Below are positions 15,195 to 22,537 of a stretch of 24,383 nt of DNA, in pieces. The position numbers were made by a program, and so were the translations under genes. The stretch comes from Burkholderia diffusa. Its GTDB lineage: Bacteria > Pseudomonadota > Gammaproteobacteria > Burkholderiales > Burkholderiaceae. The notes under the pieces are model-generated. The model did not search any database, was not told where the DNA came from, and worked only from the letters and a program-made list of their open reading frames with translations. The stretch spans positions 1 to 24,383 of the forward strand of contig NZ_CABVPN010000048.1 in NCBI RefSeq assembly GCF_902499115.1, read 5' to 3'. Within the stretch, counting starts at the first letter, position 1; every line of letters begins with the position of its first letter.

Positions 15195-15638
15195 TCACGT
15201 GATCGATTCGGTTCGATGACTGATCGCCTGCAGAAATGGAAAGCCTGCAAAGCAAAGTTGGCTTGCGAGGCCGATCGCGCCGGGCACAGACCAGAAGCCG
15301 GCAAAGTACTCGAGCACCGTCCGTCTGAACAGGAGCCCGTTAATGCACAACTCCGCAAGCATCAATATGGCGAGGGCGATTGCGCCCATCAGCAACGCCT
15401 CGTTGGTATCTGTCAGCATGTCGTGCTTTTTCGCGCTCCAGTGCGACAGGTACCAACTTGCGGCAAGCATGAATGGCGCTTCGAGCGATACGGCCGCCGT
15501 CTCTCCCAGGAGCTGAACAAGCAGCAGGACGCGAATCGCTCCGAAGGCGAAGCCGATCACAAAAACGGTCAATGCATAAACGCAGCCCGCTTCGGCGCAG
15601 GTTGCCCATCTGGGGCTACGATGCGAGCAGCGCGTCAC
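15195..15638 (-). CDS. Small integral membrane protein, function unknown
   Basis: This encodes 147 residues with about four hydrophobic segments (roughly 18-40, 45-65, 80-102 and 112-138), for example VYALTVFVIGFAFGAIRVLLL and ALLMGAIALAILMLAELCI. I do not recognise the family. The start is a GTG at 15638 without a clear ribosome site; translation could begin slightly later. It begins 31 nt after the stop of the pyridoxamine-phosphate-oxidase-like gene on the same strand, so the two probably form an operon under the ANR box at 16176. A role in the low-oxygen response is inference from that context only. It is convergent with ridA. Confidence 0.6.
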   Translation of the reverse strand: MTRCSHRSPRWATCAEAGCVYALTVFVIGFAFGAIRVLLLVQLLGETAAVSLEAPFMLAASWYLSHWSAKKHDMLTDTNEALLMGAIALAILMLAELCINGLLFRRTVLEYFAGFWSVPGAIGLASQLCFAGFPFLQAISHRTESIT

Positions 15639-15668
15639 GGCGTTTCACGTGTTTGACGGGGAGGGACG

Positions 15669-16121
15669 CTAGCAAGTGTACAGATCGGTGTGCCCGAAGC
15701 CCTGCGAGTAATCGAGTACCGAAATGACCGTCGGAATCACGCGAAATATCCGGACTTCATCAGGAGACGGCATTGGCATTGGCGGCGCTTGCATATCCGG
15801 ATACTTCAGTGGAAGCATGCGCAAGACCTTCTCTGCTTCGGCACGATCCGTCACGGGTCGTGCGTGCGCCGCCATCGACAAACCTGTAATCGCCATCAGA
15901 TCTGACGTGTCGTGATCGATCGTGAGCGATACCCGGTCGTCTCGGGCTAGATTGGCCGCCTTCTGGCTTTCCAGTCCGCAAAGGAAGTAAAGCGTCAGTC
16001 CCTGGCTCACGTACCCGACGGTGGTCGCCTGGGGCCAGCCGTCCGGCCGCAGCGTGGCGATCGTCATGATTCGATGCTGATCCAGCAGTGACAGGATCTT
16101 TCGCTTGATCTGCTCGTCCAT
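15669..16121 (-). CDS. Pyridoxamine 5'-phosphate oxidase-like flavoprotein (split-barrel)
   Basis: This encodes a 150-residue split-barrel FMN- or heme-binding-fold protein. The N-terminal segment IMTIATLRPDGWPQATTVGYV is the typical first strands of the pyridoxamine-phosphate-oxidase-like family; SQKAANLARDDRVSLTID follows, and the C terminus has VISVLDYSQGFGHTD. Such proteins are general FMN-dependent oxidoreductases or F420/heme relatives; true vitamin B6 synthesis is unlikely at this length. The ATG at 16121 has GGAAGGTG four bases upstream. A perfect ANR/FNR box lies 55-68 bp upstream at a class II activating position, so expression should rise at low oxygen. I recall related genes in low-oxygen-activated loci of Burkholderia, which fits. 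A small membrane protein gene follows at 31 nt. Confidence 0.85.
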   Translation of the reverse strand: MDEQIKRKILSLLDQHRIMTIATLRPDGWPQATTVGYVSQGLTLYFLCGLESQKAANLARDDRVSLTIDHDTSDLMAITGLSMAAHARPVTDRAEAEKVLRMLPLKYPDMQAPPMPMPSPDEVRIFRVIPTVISVLDYSQGFGHTDLYTC

Positions 16122-16175
16122 GGATCACCTTCCCGTTCGTGAAATCCGATCCTGTACCACCGGGTCATTCGGCGC

Positions 16176-16189
16176 TTGATGCAAATCAA
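16176..16189 (-). promoter_or_regulatory. ANR/FNR box, class II position
   Basis: TTGATGCAAATCAA is a perfect match to the FNR/ANR consensus TTGAT-N4-ATCAA. Its centre (16182.5) is 29 bp from a weak -10-like TACAGG on the minus strand (16156-16151), which puts the box at about -41.5 of a start near 16141, the standard activating geometry. The gene served is the flavoprotein at 16121. Confidence 0.8.
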
Positions 16190-16455
16190 ATTCCGAAGAC
16201 GACGATGCACACAGTCGTCAGTGAATGCGGAAATTCGCGGCACGCGCGCAGTGGCGGAAGGCCGGATTGGTGTGCGAAAGAAGCCGGGGTTTGAAGTGCG
16301 TGAATGGCCGTTTCGGACAGAGGCGAGTGGCCGGAGCGGATCGCGGAAGATCAATGGTCCGCACCATGGCGTCCCGTCGCCGACAATCCGTGCGTCGGCG
16401 CTACCTCAGCGGCCACTCCGCCTCGCAAGCCGGTTCGTTACCCGCCACACGGCCC
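16190..16455. other. Intergenic region between two minus-strand genes
   Basis: No gene is recognised between the ANR box and the end of the LysR gene at 16456. Short open frames cross it but show neither family similarity nor ribosome sites. No clear terminator was found. Confidence 0.4.
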
Positions 16456-17361
16456 TCAATCGAAATAAGGCTGCAGCACCCCCTCGATCCAGTCCATGAA
16501 CGCCCGGACGCGCGGCGACAGATTGCGCCGATGCGCCACGACGAGCGACGCCGCGAGGGGTTCGGGACGCAGATCGGGCAGCACCTCGACCAGCGCGCCG
16601 CTTTCGATGTGATTCGCGACCCCGGAATACCCGGCCTGGATCAACCCGATGCCCGCAAGCCCGGCTGCGTGATAGGTCTGCACGTTGTTGACCTGCATCG
16701 CGCTCGGCAATGCAAGCGTCGCATAGCCGTCGCCGCTCGGATATTCCCACCCGGGATGCCGGTCGCCGAGTGTCAGCGCGTAGTGGACCATGCGGTGTCC
16801 CTGATCGAGGAGATCGTCGAGCGTTTGCGGCACACCATACCGCGCCAGATAGCCGGGACTCGCCGCATTGATCATGCGCAGGCGGCCCAACGGTCGGGCA
16901 ATCAGCGTCTCGTCCACGATCGGCCCCAGCCGGATCACGCAATCGAATCCTTCCTGGACGAGATCGACACGTCGATCGGTGCTCGAAAGTTCCAGTTCCA
17001 GCTCCGGATGCATCGCCATCAGTTGCGGCAGCGCGGGAACCACGACACTGCGCGCGAGCTCGGTGGGCATGTCGACGCGCAATCGTCCGCGCAGGCGCGT
17101 GCCATTGCCGGAAAACATCGACTGCAGCTCCTGTACTTCGGCCAGCAGGTCCCGTGCGCGCGCGTAAAAGGCGCGTCCGTCCTCGGTCAGTTGCACGCTC
17201 CGCGTCGTCCGATGCAGGAGCGCGACGCCCATGTCGCGCTCTAGCGCACGGATCACCATCGACACACGTCCTTTCTGGATGCCCAGGCTTTCGGCTGCGC
17301 GCGTGAAGCTGGTCATCTCGGCGACACGAGCGAAGATCAAAAGCGCATCGAGGTTTTGCAT
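16456..17361 (-). CDS. LysR-family transcriptional regulator
   Basis: This encodes a 301-residue LysR-type regulator. The helix-turn-helix is at about residues 14-60 (EMTSFTRAAESLGIQKGRVSMVIRALERDM), followed by HRTTRSVQLTEDG. The effector domain starts near RGRLRVDMPTELARSVVVPALP and includes NAASPGYLARYG. The start at 17361 has AGGGTGAACA just upstream. It is divergent, with 118 bp between starts, from the flavodoxin-like/aldo-keto reductase pair, which are its likely targets. LysR regulators in this arrangement often sense electrophiles or quinones, but the ligand cannot be read from sequence. Confidence 0.88.
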   Translation of the reverse strand: MQNLDALLIFARVAEMTSFTRAAESLGIQKGRVSMVIRALERDMGVALLHRTTRSVQLTEDGRAFYARARDLLAEVQELQSMFSGNGTRLRGRLRVDMPTELARSVVVPALPQLMAMHPELELELSSTDRRVDLVQEGFDCVIRLGPIVDETLIARPLGRLRMINAASPGYLARYGVPQTLDDLLDQGHRMVHYALTLGDRHPGWEYPSGDGYATLALPSAMQVNNVQTYHAAGLAGIGLIQAGYSGVANHIESGALVEVLPDLRPEPLAASLVVAHRRNLSPRVRAFMDWIEGVLQPYFD

Positions 17362-17440
17362 TGTTCACCCTGGGAGTAACAGAACGTTCAATCGGTCGTC
17401 ATTTATAACTCAATTTCGACTCAGTAAAGTGCTGTCCGAT

Positions 17441-17456
17441 GTCGTCCCCCGACGAC
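17441..17456 (+). repeat. Inverted repeat in the flavodoxin gene leader
   Basis: GTCGTC-CCCC-GACGAC is a perfect 6-bp inverted repeat with a 4-nt loop, ending 10 nt before the ribosome site AAAGG (17467-17471). It may form an RNA hairpin or be an operator half of the divergent LysR promoter. Confidence 0.4.
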
Positions 17457-17479
17457 CACCTGAACGAAAGGGCGCAACC

Positions 17480-18070
17480 ATGACACAGCACATCTCTCCG
17501 GTTAAAACGATCGTCGTCTATCACTCCGGCTACGGGCATACCGAACGCATGGCGACGGCTGTCGCCGAGGGTGCCGGCGGCGTTCTCGTCGCAATCGACG
17601 CCGATGGCAACATCGCACAGGACGCGTGGGACGCGCTTGCCGGCGCGGACGCCATCCTGTTCGGCTCGCCGACCTACATGGGCGGTCCCAGCTGGCAGTT
17701 CAAGAAGTTCGCCGATGCATCGTCGAAGGCCTGGTTCGAAGGCGCATGGCGCAACAAGATCTTCGGTGGCTTTACCAACAGCGCAAGCATCAACGGCGAC
17801 AAGCTCAATACGCTCGAATACTTCGTTCTGCTTGCCGGGCAGCACGGCGGCATCTGGGTGAGCATGGACATCAAGCCGGCGAACCTGAAGGCGTCGATGC
17901 GTGACGACCTGAACCGCATGGGCTCCTATATCGCGCCGATGGCGCAGACGCCAGCCGATGCGTCGCCCGATGAAATGTCGGCAGGGGACCTCGAGACGGC
18001 TCGCCGCTATGGCGCGCGGGTCGCAACAATCGCCGGACAATTCCGGGCAGGACACGCTCGCATCAACTGA
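17480..18070 (+). CDS. Flavodoxin-like NAD(P)H-dependent oxidoreductase (WrbA-like)
   Basis: This encodes a 196-residue cytosolic flavodoxin-fold protein. The FMN phosphate loop is near residues 15-23 (HSGYGHTER). FGSPTYMGGPSWQFKKFAD near 60-80 resembles the second FMN loop of WrbA and related quinone reductases, and FTNSASINGDKLNTLEY follows the fourth strand. Such proteins reduce quinones with NAD(P)H or transfer electrons. The ATG at 17480 has AAAGG at 17467-17471; the upstream extension of the frame is not protein-like. An aldo/keto reductase gene follows at 70 nt on the same strand, and a LysR gene is divergent. The set looks like a redox or electrophile detoxification module. Confidence 0.85.
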   Translation: MTQHISPVKTIVVYHSGYGHTERMATAVAEGAGGVLVAIDADGNIAQDAWDALAGADAILFGSPTYMGGPSWQFKKFADASSKAWFEGAWRNKIFGGFTNSASINGDKLNTLEYFVLLAGQHGGIWVSMDIKPANLKASMRDDLNRMGSYIAPMAQTPADASPDEMSAGDLETARRYGARVATIAGQFRAGHARIN

Positions 18071-18140
18071 AATCCGGTGTGCGGGGCGCCCGGAACGGGC
18101 GCCGCTGCACTCTTTCCCGCCGATCTCGAAGGAAACGGCC

Positions 18141-19196
18141 ATGAAATACAAGCAACTGGGCCGCACCGGCCTGTACGTCTCCGAGCTGTGTCTCGGCACG
18201 ATGACGCTGGGCGGCAATGCCGATGCCGGCATGTGGGCTGCCATCGGCGCGGTCGGCCAGAACGATGCGACCCGACTGATCTCCCGCGCACTGGACGAGG
18301 GAATCAACTTCATCGATACCGCCGACATTTACTCCTTCGGTGAATCCGAACGACTCGTCGGACAGGCACTTCGGGACCTGGGCGTCGCACGCAGCGACAT
18401 CGTGCTGGCGACGAAGACCGCGGGCGTGATGGGCACGAAGCCCAACGATCAGGGCGCGTCGCGCGGCCACATCATGGATTCCGTGCAGCGAAGCCTGGAA
18501 CGGCTGCAGGTGGACCATATCGACCTCTACCAGATCCACGCGAACGATCCCGTGACACCGATCGACGAGACGCTGCGGGCGCTCGACGATCTGACGCGTC
18601 AGGGGCTGGTTCGCCATGTCGGCGTCTCGAACTGGCGCGCCGGAAAGATCGGCAAGGCGCTCGGGCTCAGCGCAGCGCTCCATGCGACGCGCTTCGAGAC
18701 GCTGCAGGCGTACTATTCGATCGCCGGACGCGACGTGGAGCGCGAGCTGGTGCCGCTCGCGATCGATGAACAGATGTCGCTCCTCGTCTGGTCGCCGCTC
18801 GCCGGCGGACTCCTTTCGGGGAAGTTCGGCCCTGGGGCGCCGACCGCAGACGGTTCGCGACGCAGCCATTTCGATTTTCCGCCGGTCGATCTCGAGCGCG
18901 CCTGGCCATGCGTGGCAGCGATGCGCGCGATCGCGGACGCGCGAGGCGTGTCGGTCGCCCGGATCGCGCTCGCGTGGCTGCTCGGCAAGCCGCATGTCAC
19001 GAGCGTCATCATCGGCGCGAAACGCGTCGAACAGCTCGAAGACAATCTCGGCGCGGTCGATGTCGTCCTGACGGAGACCGAGCTTGCGCATCTCGATGCC
19101 GTGAGCGCGTTGCCTCCCGACTATCCCGGCTGGATGATCGATCGTCAGGCGGCGGGCAGGCTGCCGCGGCCTTTCGCGCGTGCCGTGTCGAAATAG
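18141..19196 (+). CDS. Aldo/keto reductase
   Basis: This encodes a 351-residue NADPH-dependent (beta/alpha)8-barrel oxidoreductase. The catalytic tetrad is visible: D59, Y64, K92 and H133, in FIDTADIYSFGESE, LATKTA and YQIHAND. The C-terminal SVIIGAKRVEQLEDNLGA is the cofactor-binding segment of the AKR fold. It resembles the YajO/Tas/YghZ group. These enzymes reduce aldehydes and ketones; the substrate here is unknown. The ATG at 18141 has AAGGAAA (18129-18135) upstream. It lies 70 nt after the flavodoxin-like gene and is probably co-transcribed with it under the LysR regulator at 16456-17361. Confidence 0.9.
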   Translation: MKYKQLGRTGLYVSELCLGTMTLGGNADAGMWAAIGAVGQNDATRLISRALDEGINFIDTADIYSFGESERLVGQALRDLGVARSDIVLATKTAGVMGTKPNDQGASRGHIMDSVQRSLERLQVDHIDLYQIHANDPVTPIDETLRALDDLTRQGLVRHVGVSNWRAGKIGKALGLSAALHATRFETLQAYYSIAGRDVERELVPLAIDEQMSLLVWSPLAGGLLSGKFGPGAPTADGSRRSHFDFPPVDLERAWPCVAAMRAIADARGVSVARIALAWLLGKPHVTSVIIGAKRVEQLEDNLGAVDVVLTETELAHLDAVSALPPDYPGWMIDRQAAGRLPRPFARAVSK

Positions 19197-19291
19197 GGCG
19201 GCCGACAGGCGGCCCTTGTCATGCTCGAAGGGATCGCCCGACGCTCAATGCTGCCCCGCACCGGGCGTCCGTGCGCCGCGATCATCGCGGC

Positions 19292-19310
19292 AACCGCTAG
19301 AATTGCGGTT
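19292..19310 (+). repeat. Inverted repeat containing a -10-like element before rhlE
   Basis: AACCGC-TAGAATT-GCGGTT is a perfect 6-bp inverted repeat whose loop holds TAGAAT, a 5/6 match to the -10 consensus, and it is followed by TTA. It could be a weak terminator for the reductase gene or the core promoter of the helicase gene (start 19329), with the dyad as a possible operator. Confidence 0.4.
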
Positions 19311-19328
19311 TTAGCCCGGAACACGTCC

Positions 19329-20768
19329 ATGTCTTTTGCTTCGCTAGGCCTGATCGATCCCTTGCTGCGTAATCTGCAGGGCCTCAATTACCAGACACCC
19401 ACGCCGGTGCAGGCCAAGGCGATTCCCGCTGTGCTCGGTGGCAAGGACGTCATGGCTGCGGCACAGACCGGGACCGGCAAGACGGCGGGTTTCGCGCTGC
19501 CGCTGCTGCAACGGCTGGTTCAGCACGGGCCGGCGGTGTCCAGCAACCGCGCGCGCGTTCTGGTGCTGGTGCCCACGCGCGAACTGGCTGAACAGGTGCA
19601 CCAGAGTTTCGTCGAGTACGGCAAGGGCCTCGACTTGCGGTTTCTGGCCGCCTATGGCGGCGTGAGCATCAATCCGCAGATGATGAAGTTGCGCAAGGGC
19701 GTGGATGTGCTCGTCGCCACGCCGGGCCGTCTGCTGGACCTCAATCGCCAGAACGCCGTGCAATTCGATCAAGTCCAGACGCTGGTGCTGGATGAAGCCG
19801 ACCGCATGCTGGATCTGGGCTTCGCACGCGAACTCAACGCCGTGTTTGCCGCGTTGCCCGTGCAGCGCCAGACGCTGCTGTTCTCCGCGACGTTTACCGA
19901 CGACATCCGCGCGATGGCGGCGAGCATTCTGCGCAGTCCGGTCGATATCAGCGTCAGCCCGCCCAATGTAACCGCCAGCAGGATCAAGCAGTGGGTGGTG
20001 CCGGTGGACAAGCGGAACAAGCCTGACCTCTTCATGCACCTGGTGGCCCAGAACAACTGGGACCACGCGCTCGTGTTCGTCAAGACCCGCAACGGCGTGG
20101 ATTACCTGGCGGCCATGCTGAACGATGCGGGTTATGCGGTCGACACCATTCATGGCGACAAGCCGCAACCTGCGCGCCTGCGTGCGCTCGAGCGCTTCAA
20201 GACGGGCGAAGTGCAGATGCTCGTCGCGACCGATGTGGCCGCGCGCGGGCTGGATATCGACGACCTGCCGCTCGTGATCAACGTCGACCTGCCGATCGTC
20301 GCGCAAGACTACGTGCACCGTATCGGCCGTACCGGTCGCGCGGGTGCAAGCGGCGTGGCGGTGTCGCTCGTGTGTGCCGATGAAGCACCGCAACTGGCCG
20401 CGATCGAAGCGCTGATCCGGCAGACACTACGCCGTGAGGAAGAGCCGGGTTTCGAAGCCGAACACCGCGTGCCGGAAACCAGCGCGACGGGGCAGATCAT
20501 CAAGAAACCCAAAAAGCCGAAGAAGCCCAAGGTGCCGCAAGCGGGGGCGGGCGCAATGCCGGCGGCTGGCAAGAAGCCGCGACCGAAAGGTGGAGAAGGC
20601 AAGCGCAAGCCCGCGGGGCAGCGCGCCGCGGCTGCGGGCAAGGGGGCGAGCCTGTCGAACGGTAGCCCGTTCAGCGTGCAAAAGCCGCGCGGCAAACCCG
20701 CCGGCAAGACGGCGGCGGGCTCGCGGAAGCCGGCTGGCAAGCCCGTGGGTGGTCGCGGTACGCGCTGA
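19329..20768 (+). CDS. rhlE: DEAD-box ATP-dependent RNA helicase, RhlE type
   Basis: This encodes 479 residues. All DEAD-box motifs are present in order: Q motif (YQTPTPVQ, 21-28), motif I AQTGTGKT (45-52), Ia PTREL (82-86), GG (110-111), Ib TPGR (131-134), II DEAD (155-158), III SAT (186-188), V RGLD (306-309) and VI HRIGRTGR (330-337). The tail from about residue 380 is low-complexity and rich in Lys, Pro, Ala and Gly, typical of RhlE helicases and likely to bind RNA. RhlE acts in ribosome assembly and RNA turnover and often matters in the cold. The ATG at 19329 gives the usual MSFASLGL start, although the ribosome site is weak. Genes for S21 and a cold-shock protein lie downstream on the other strand. 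Confidence 0.92.
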   Translation: MSFASLGLIDPLLRNLQGLNYQTPTPVQAKAIPAVLGGKDVMAAAQTGTGKTAGFALPLLQRLVQHGPAVSSNRARVLVLVPTRELAEQVHQSFVEYGKGLDLRFLAAYGGVSINPQMMKLRKGVDVLVATPGRLLDLNRQNAVQFDQVQTLVLDEADRMLDLGFARELNAVFAALPVQRQTLLFSATFTDDIRAMAASILRSPVDISVSPPNVTASRIKQWVVPVDKRNKPDLFMHLVAQNNWDHALVFVKTRNGVDYLAAMLNDAGYAVDTIHGDKPQPARLRALERFKTGEVQMLVATDVAARGLDIDDLPLVINVDLPIVAQDYVHRIGRTGRAGASGVAVSLVCADEAPQLAAIEALIRQTLRREEEPGFEAEHRVPETSATGQIIKKPKKPKKPKVPQAGAGAMPAAGKKPRPKGGEGKRKPAGQRAAAAGKGASLSNGSPFSVQKPRGKPAGKTAAGSRKPAGKPVGGRGTR

Positions 20769-20803
20769 TGCTGACGGTGGGGCGAGCCACGCTGGCCGCA
20801 TTT

Positions 20804-20887
20804 CTACCTGTCGCCGTCTCGTGGGTTGCCCCAAAACAAGACGACGATTACACAGAACAACAATGCGCCCACCAAAACAAAATTCAT
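20804..20887 (-). CDS. Candidate 27-residue single-pass membrane peptide
   Basis: The minus-strand frame reads MNFVLVGALLFCVIVVLFWG followed by NPRDGDR and a stop. About 18 consecutive hydrophobic residues form one transmembrane helix, with a short polar tail. AAGGTG lies about 5 nt before the ATG. It sits 36 bp from the rhlE stop on the opposite strand. I do not recognise a family. Size and hydrophobicity fit small regulatory membrane peptides, but a chance frame cannot be excluded. Confidence 0.4.
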   Translation of the reverse strand: MNFVLVGALLFCVIVVLFWGNPRDGDR

Positions 20888-21149
20888 GCTGCACCTTGCC
20901 TGAAGTGGACGGAATGGTTCGATCTCGGGCGGCCCGTCTGATGAAAGCCAAGTGGCCCGCTTTTAGTTAACGGGTAATGGCGCGGTTGGTCTACGTCAAG
21001 CAGCGTAGTTTTTTGATGCACGTCAAACAAATTCGGGAGCCGGGCGCCCCGTCCGAATGCATTTCCCTTGGAGACTGCGCCGGTGTCGTCTTCGCGCTTC
21101 GGCATCTTGCAGTAGTACGGGACGTCATGCGCAATCCGGAACGGCGGTC
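20888..21149. other. Spacer between small minus-strand genes
   Basis: No gene is recognised. A weak hairpin (CGGGC at 20926-20930 with GCCCG at 20955-20959) followed by CTTTT may end rightward transcription from rhlE. A minus-strand frame through here shows no known protein. Confidence 0.3.
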
Positions 21150-21434
21150 TCAGAGAATGGCAAGGAGCCGCAGCTGATGCTCGGTCTCGGTTCCTGTTAT
21201 CAGTGTGTAGAACCGTGCCTCCCGACGTTCGAGCACTGAGAGATTCTGTGCGTCGGAAAACATGTTCCATTCGTCACCGTCGATACGCTCGAGTTTTCCA
21301 TGAGTCCGTGCAAAAGCAAGCAACAACCGACTTGCTTCGCGTCGGATAACGATGCGTTCCATATTCAACACATAGGGGCGCCAGCCGCCCAGAAGAACGA
21401 CGTAGTGAGGTATAGCGCTTTGGTTGATTGTCAT
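21150..21434 (-). CDS. Hypothetical protein, 94 residues
   Basis: This encodes a small soluble protein with balanced composition, for example GGWRPYVLNMERIVIRREAS and GDEWNMFSDAQNLSVLERREARFYTLITG. I do not recognise the family. The amino-acid make-up looks like a folded protein rather than the arginine/alanine-rich output of a shadow frame in GC-rich DNA. Codon use is less G/C-biased than in the metabolic genes to the left, hinting at a different history. Translation could begin at the first ATG (21434, weak AAAGGC upstream) or at the internal Met of MERIV. Other small minus-strand genes flank it. Confidence 0.5.
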   Translation of the reverse strand: MTINQSAIPHYVVLLGGWRPYVLNMERIVIRREASRLLLAFARTHGKLERIDGDEWNMFSDAQNLSVLERREARFYTLITGTETEHQLRLLAIL

Positions 21435-21523
21435 CGCCGGCGTTGCCTTTTTCTCGAGATGGCGTCAGCTGATCGGAGCCCGTCCGCCATGTGCTTCGCG
21501 TTCGCGCGTTGACATGCCCGTCT

Positions 21524-21757
21524 TCAACCGAACAGTGAAGTCAGCCATCCTTCCGCCCATTTGGTTGCGTACGCAACTGCATCATCGCGACGCTCGAAAG
21601 CAGCCATATCCCCGCTAGCGTGCACCTCTCGCTCCGCTCCGTCCACAAGTATCGTGATAATCCGCACGTGTGCGACGTACTGCCGATCGGCCCTGCGTGG
21701 TGTCGGATCGATTCGGAACCGAGTCGAATCGAAGAGCATAAGTGCCCCCACATTCAT
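21524..21757 (-). CDS. Hypothetical small protein, 77 residues
   Basis: The protein begins MNVGALMLFDSTRFRIDPTP, continues with YVAHVRIITILVDGAER, and ends with FERRDDAVAYATKWAEGWL. The frame is open further upstream from a TTG, but the ATG at 21757 is the more natural start. Its layout (an F-x-I-x-P start, a V-R-I strand, then DA-x3-A-x3-AE near the end) parallels the protein at 22817-23101. Both recall short Burkholderia proteins of the DUF6566 type, a tentative comparison from memory. Function is unknown. Confidence 0.5.
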   Translation of the reverse strand: MNVGALMLFDSTRFRIDPTPRRADRQYVAHVRIITILVDGAEREVHASGDMAAFERRDDAVAYATKWAEGWLTSLFG

Positions 21758-22006
21758 GGTTGTCGCGAGTTGTGCTGTCGAGGGCACAGCGCGAAAGAGA
21801 GCCAGCCGCAATGAAAAATCATCCGACCCTCGACAATCGAGCTTGCCATGAACGCTTCGTTTCGCTGGCTTGCTGCTGCCCGATGCTCATCCTCATGCTT
21901 TTGCGGTTACTGCCAGACATGCTTCCGAAGGTATCGGATGCACGTTAGTCGCAGGCTCAACCGATTCGCGAGCGCGCGGAGTCGTCCATGGAGCCGACGG
22001 ACTTCA
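21758..22006. other. Spacer with possible decayed plus-strand coding sequence
   Basis: No clear gene. A plus-strand frame reads protein-like text such as GVVHGADGLHYLESGVTCPD (ends at 22091) and stays readable across two in-frame stops to about 22328. It could be a decayed gene but overlaps the minus-strand frame at 22007-22315. Confidence 0.25.
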
Positions 22007-22315
22007 CTATCTGGAGAGTGGCGTGACCTGTCCAGACACGATCGCGCCACGCGCATTTCGCGCGATGGACGTCAAGCCTTCCCTGCAGTGATTCGACGAG
22101 CTAGAAAGGCGACAGCCACTCACGAGTTTTCCTTTGGGTGACGAGTTGCAGGGCAATGTATCGTTATGACCGGTCAGGAAGATGCGGCTGGCGCACTCAC
22201 ATCCGAATGCATGGAAGTTCGGCAGTAGCGTCACCCCGTCCTTCTTCCGATCGAAATCTGCGTCGCATTTCGTCATCGTGAAAAACGGAGGGACGTTGGC
22301 CGGCAGGCCGAACAC
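22007..22315 (-). CDS. Hypothetical protein downstream of rpsU, 102 residues
   Basis: The frame begins with GTG at 22315, only 9 nt after the rpsU stop, and its candidate ribosome site AGGGG overlaps the rpsU TAG stop. That spacing suggests translational coupling with rpsU. The first half (FGLPANVPPFFTMTKCDADF, then GVTLLPNFHAFGCECASRIFL) uses strongly G/C-ending codons as expected for this genome; the second half is serine-rich and less biased. The protein contains several cysteines. I do not recognise it. It may be a real unknown gene or an open frame by chance. Confidence 0.35.
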   Translation of the reverse strand: MFGLPANVPPFFTMTKCDADFDRKKDGVTLLPNFHAFGCECASRIFLTGHNDTLPCNSSPKGKLVSGCRLSSSSNHCREGLTSIARNARGAIVSGQVTPLSR

Positions 22316-22324
22316 GATGTTCCC

Positions 22325-22537
22325 CTAGTACATTTTCCGAGGCGGTAACATGCGCTTCGCCCGTAGGCGCTGCCGTGCGACGGCGCTGGCCTTCTTTCGC
22401 TTGCGTTCTGTCGTGGGCTTTTCGTAGCTGGTTCGACTGCGCAACTCGCGAATCAACCCTATTTTCTCGATGCTGCGACGGAATCGCCGCAGCGCGACGT
22501 CGATCGGTTCGTTGACTTTCAATGTTACGGTCGTCAC
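22325..22537 (-). CDS. rpsU: 30S ribosomal protein S21
   Basis: This encodes a 70-residue very basic protein matching S21: VNEPIDVALRRFRRSIEK near the N terminus, the diagnostic SYEKPTTERKRKKASA in the middle, and MLPPRKMY at the end. S21 joins the small subunit late and supports initiation on mRNAs through the anti-Shine-Dalgarno region of 16S rRNA. The start is a GTG at 22537, giving (f)MTTVTLKVNEP, with AGGA about 8 nt upstream; an ATG farther upstream at 22639 would add a non-family extension. Burkholderia carry several S21 paralogues, and this looks like an accessory copy because it lacks the dnaG-rpoD context. The nearby cold-shock gene and RNA helicase suggest a role in translation under stress or cold. 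Confidence 0.92.
   Translation of the reverse strand: MTTVTLKVNEPIDVALRRFRRSIEKIGLIRELRSRTSYEKPTTERKRKKASAVARQRLRAKRMLPPRKMY

Noticed and set aside
15093..15656. Plus-strand frame of 187 codons opposite the membrane protein
   Set aside because: Polar, Arg/Gln-rich product without known features; the minus strand encodes clean hydrophobic helices and fits the operon.
19194..19220. GGGCGGCC/GGCGGCCC as a terminator of the aldo/keto reductase gene
   Set aside because: Only a few bases can pair without mismatches and there is no T run.
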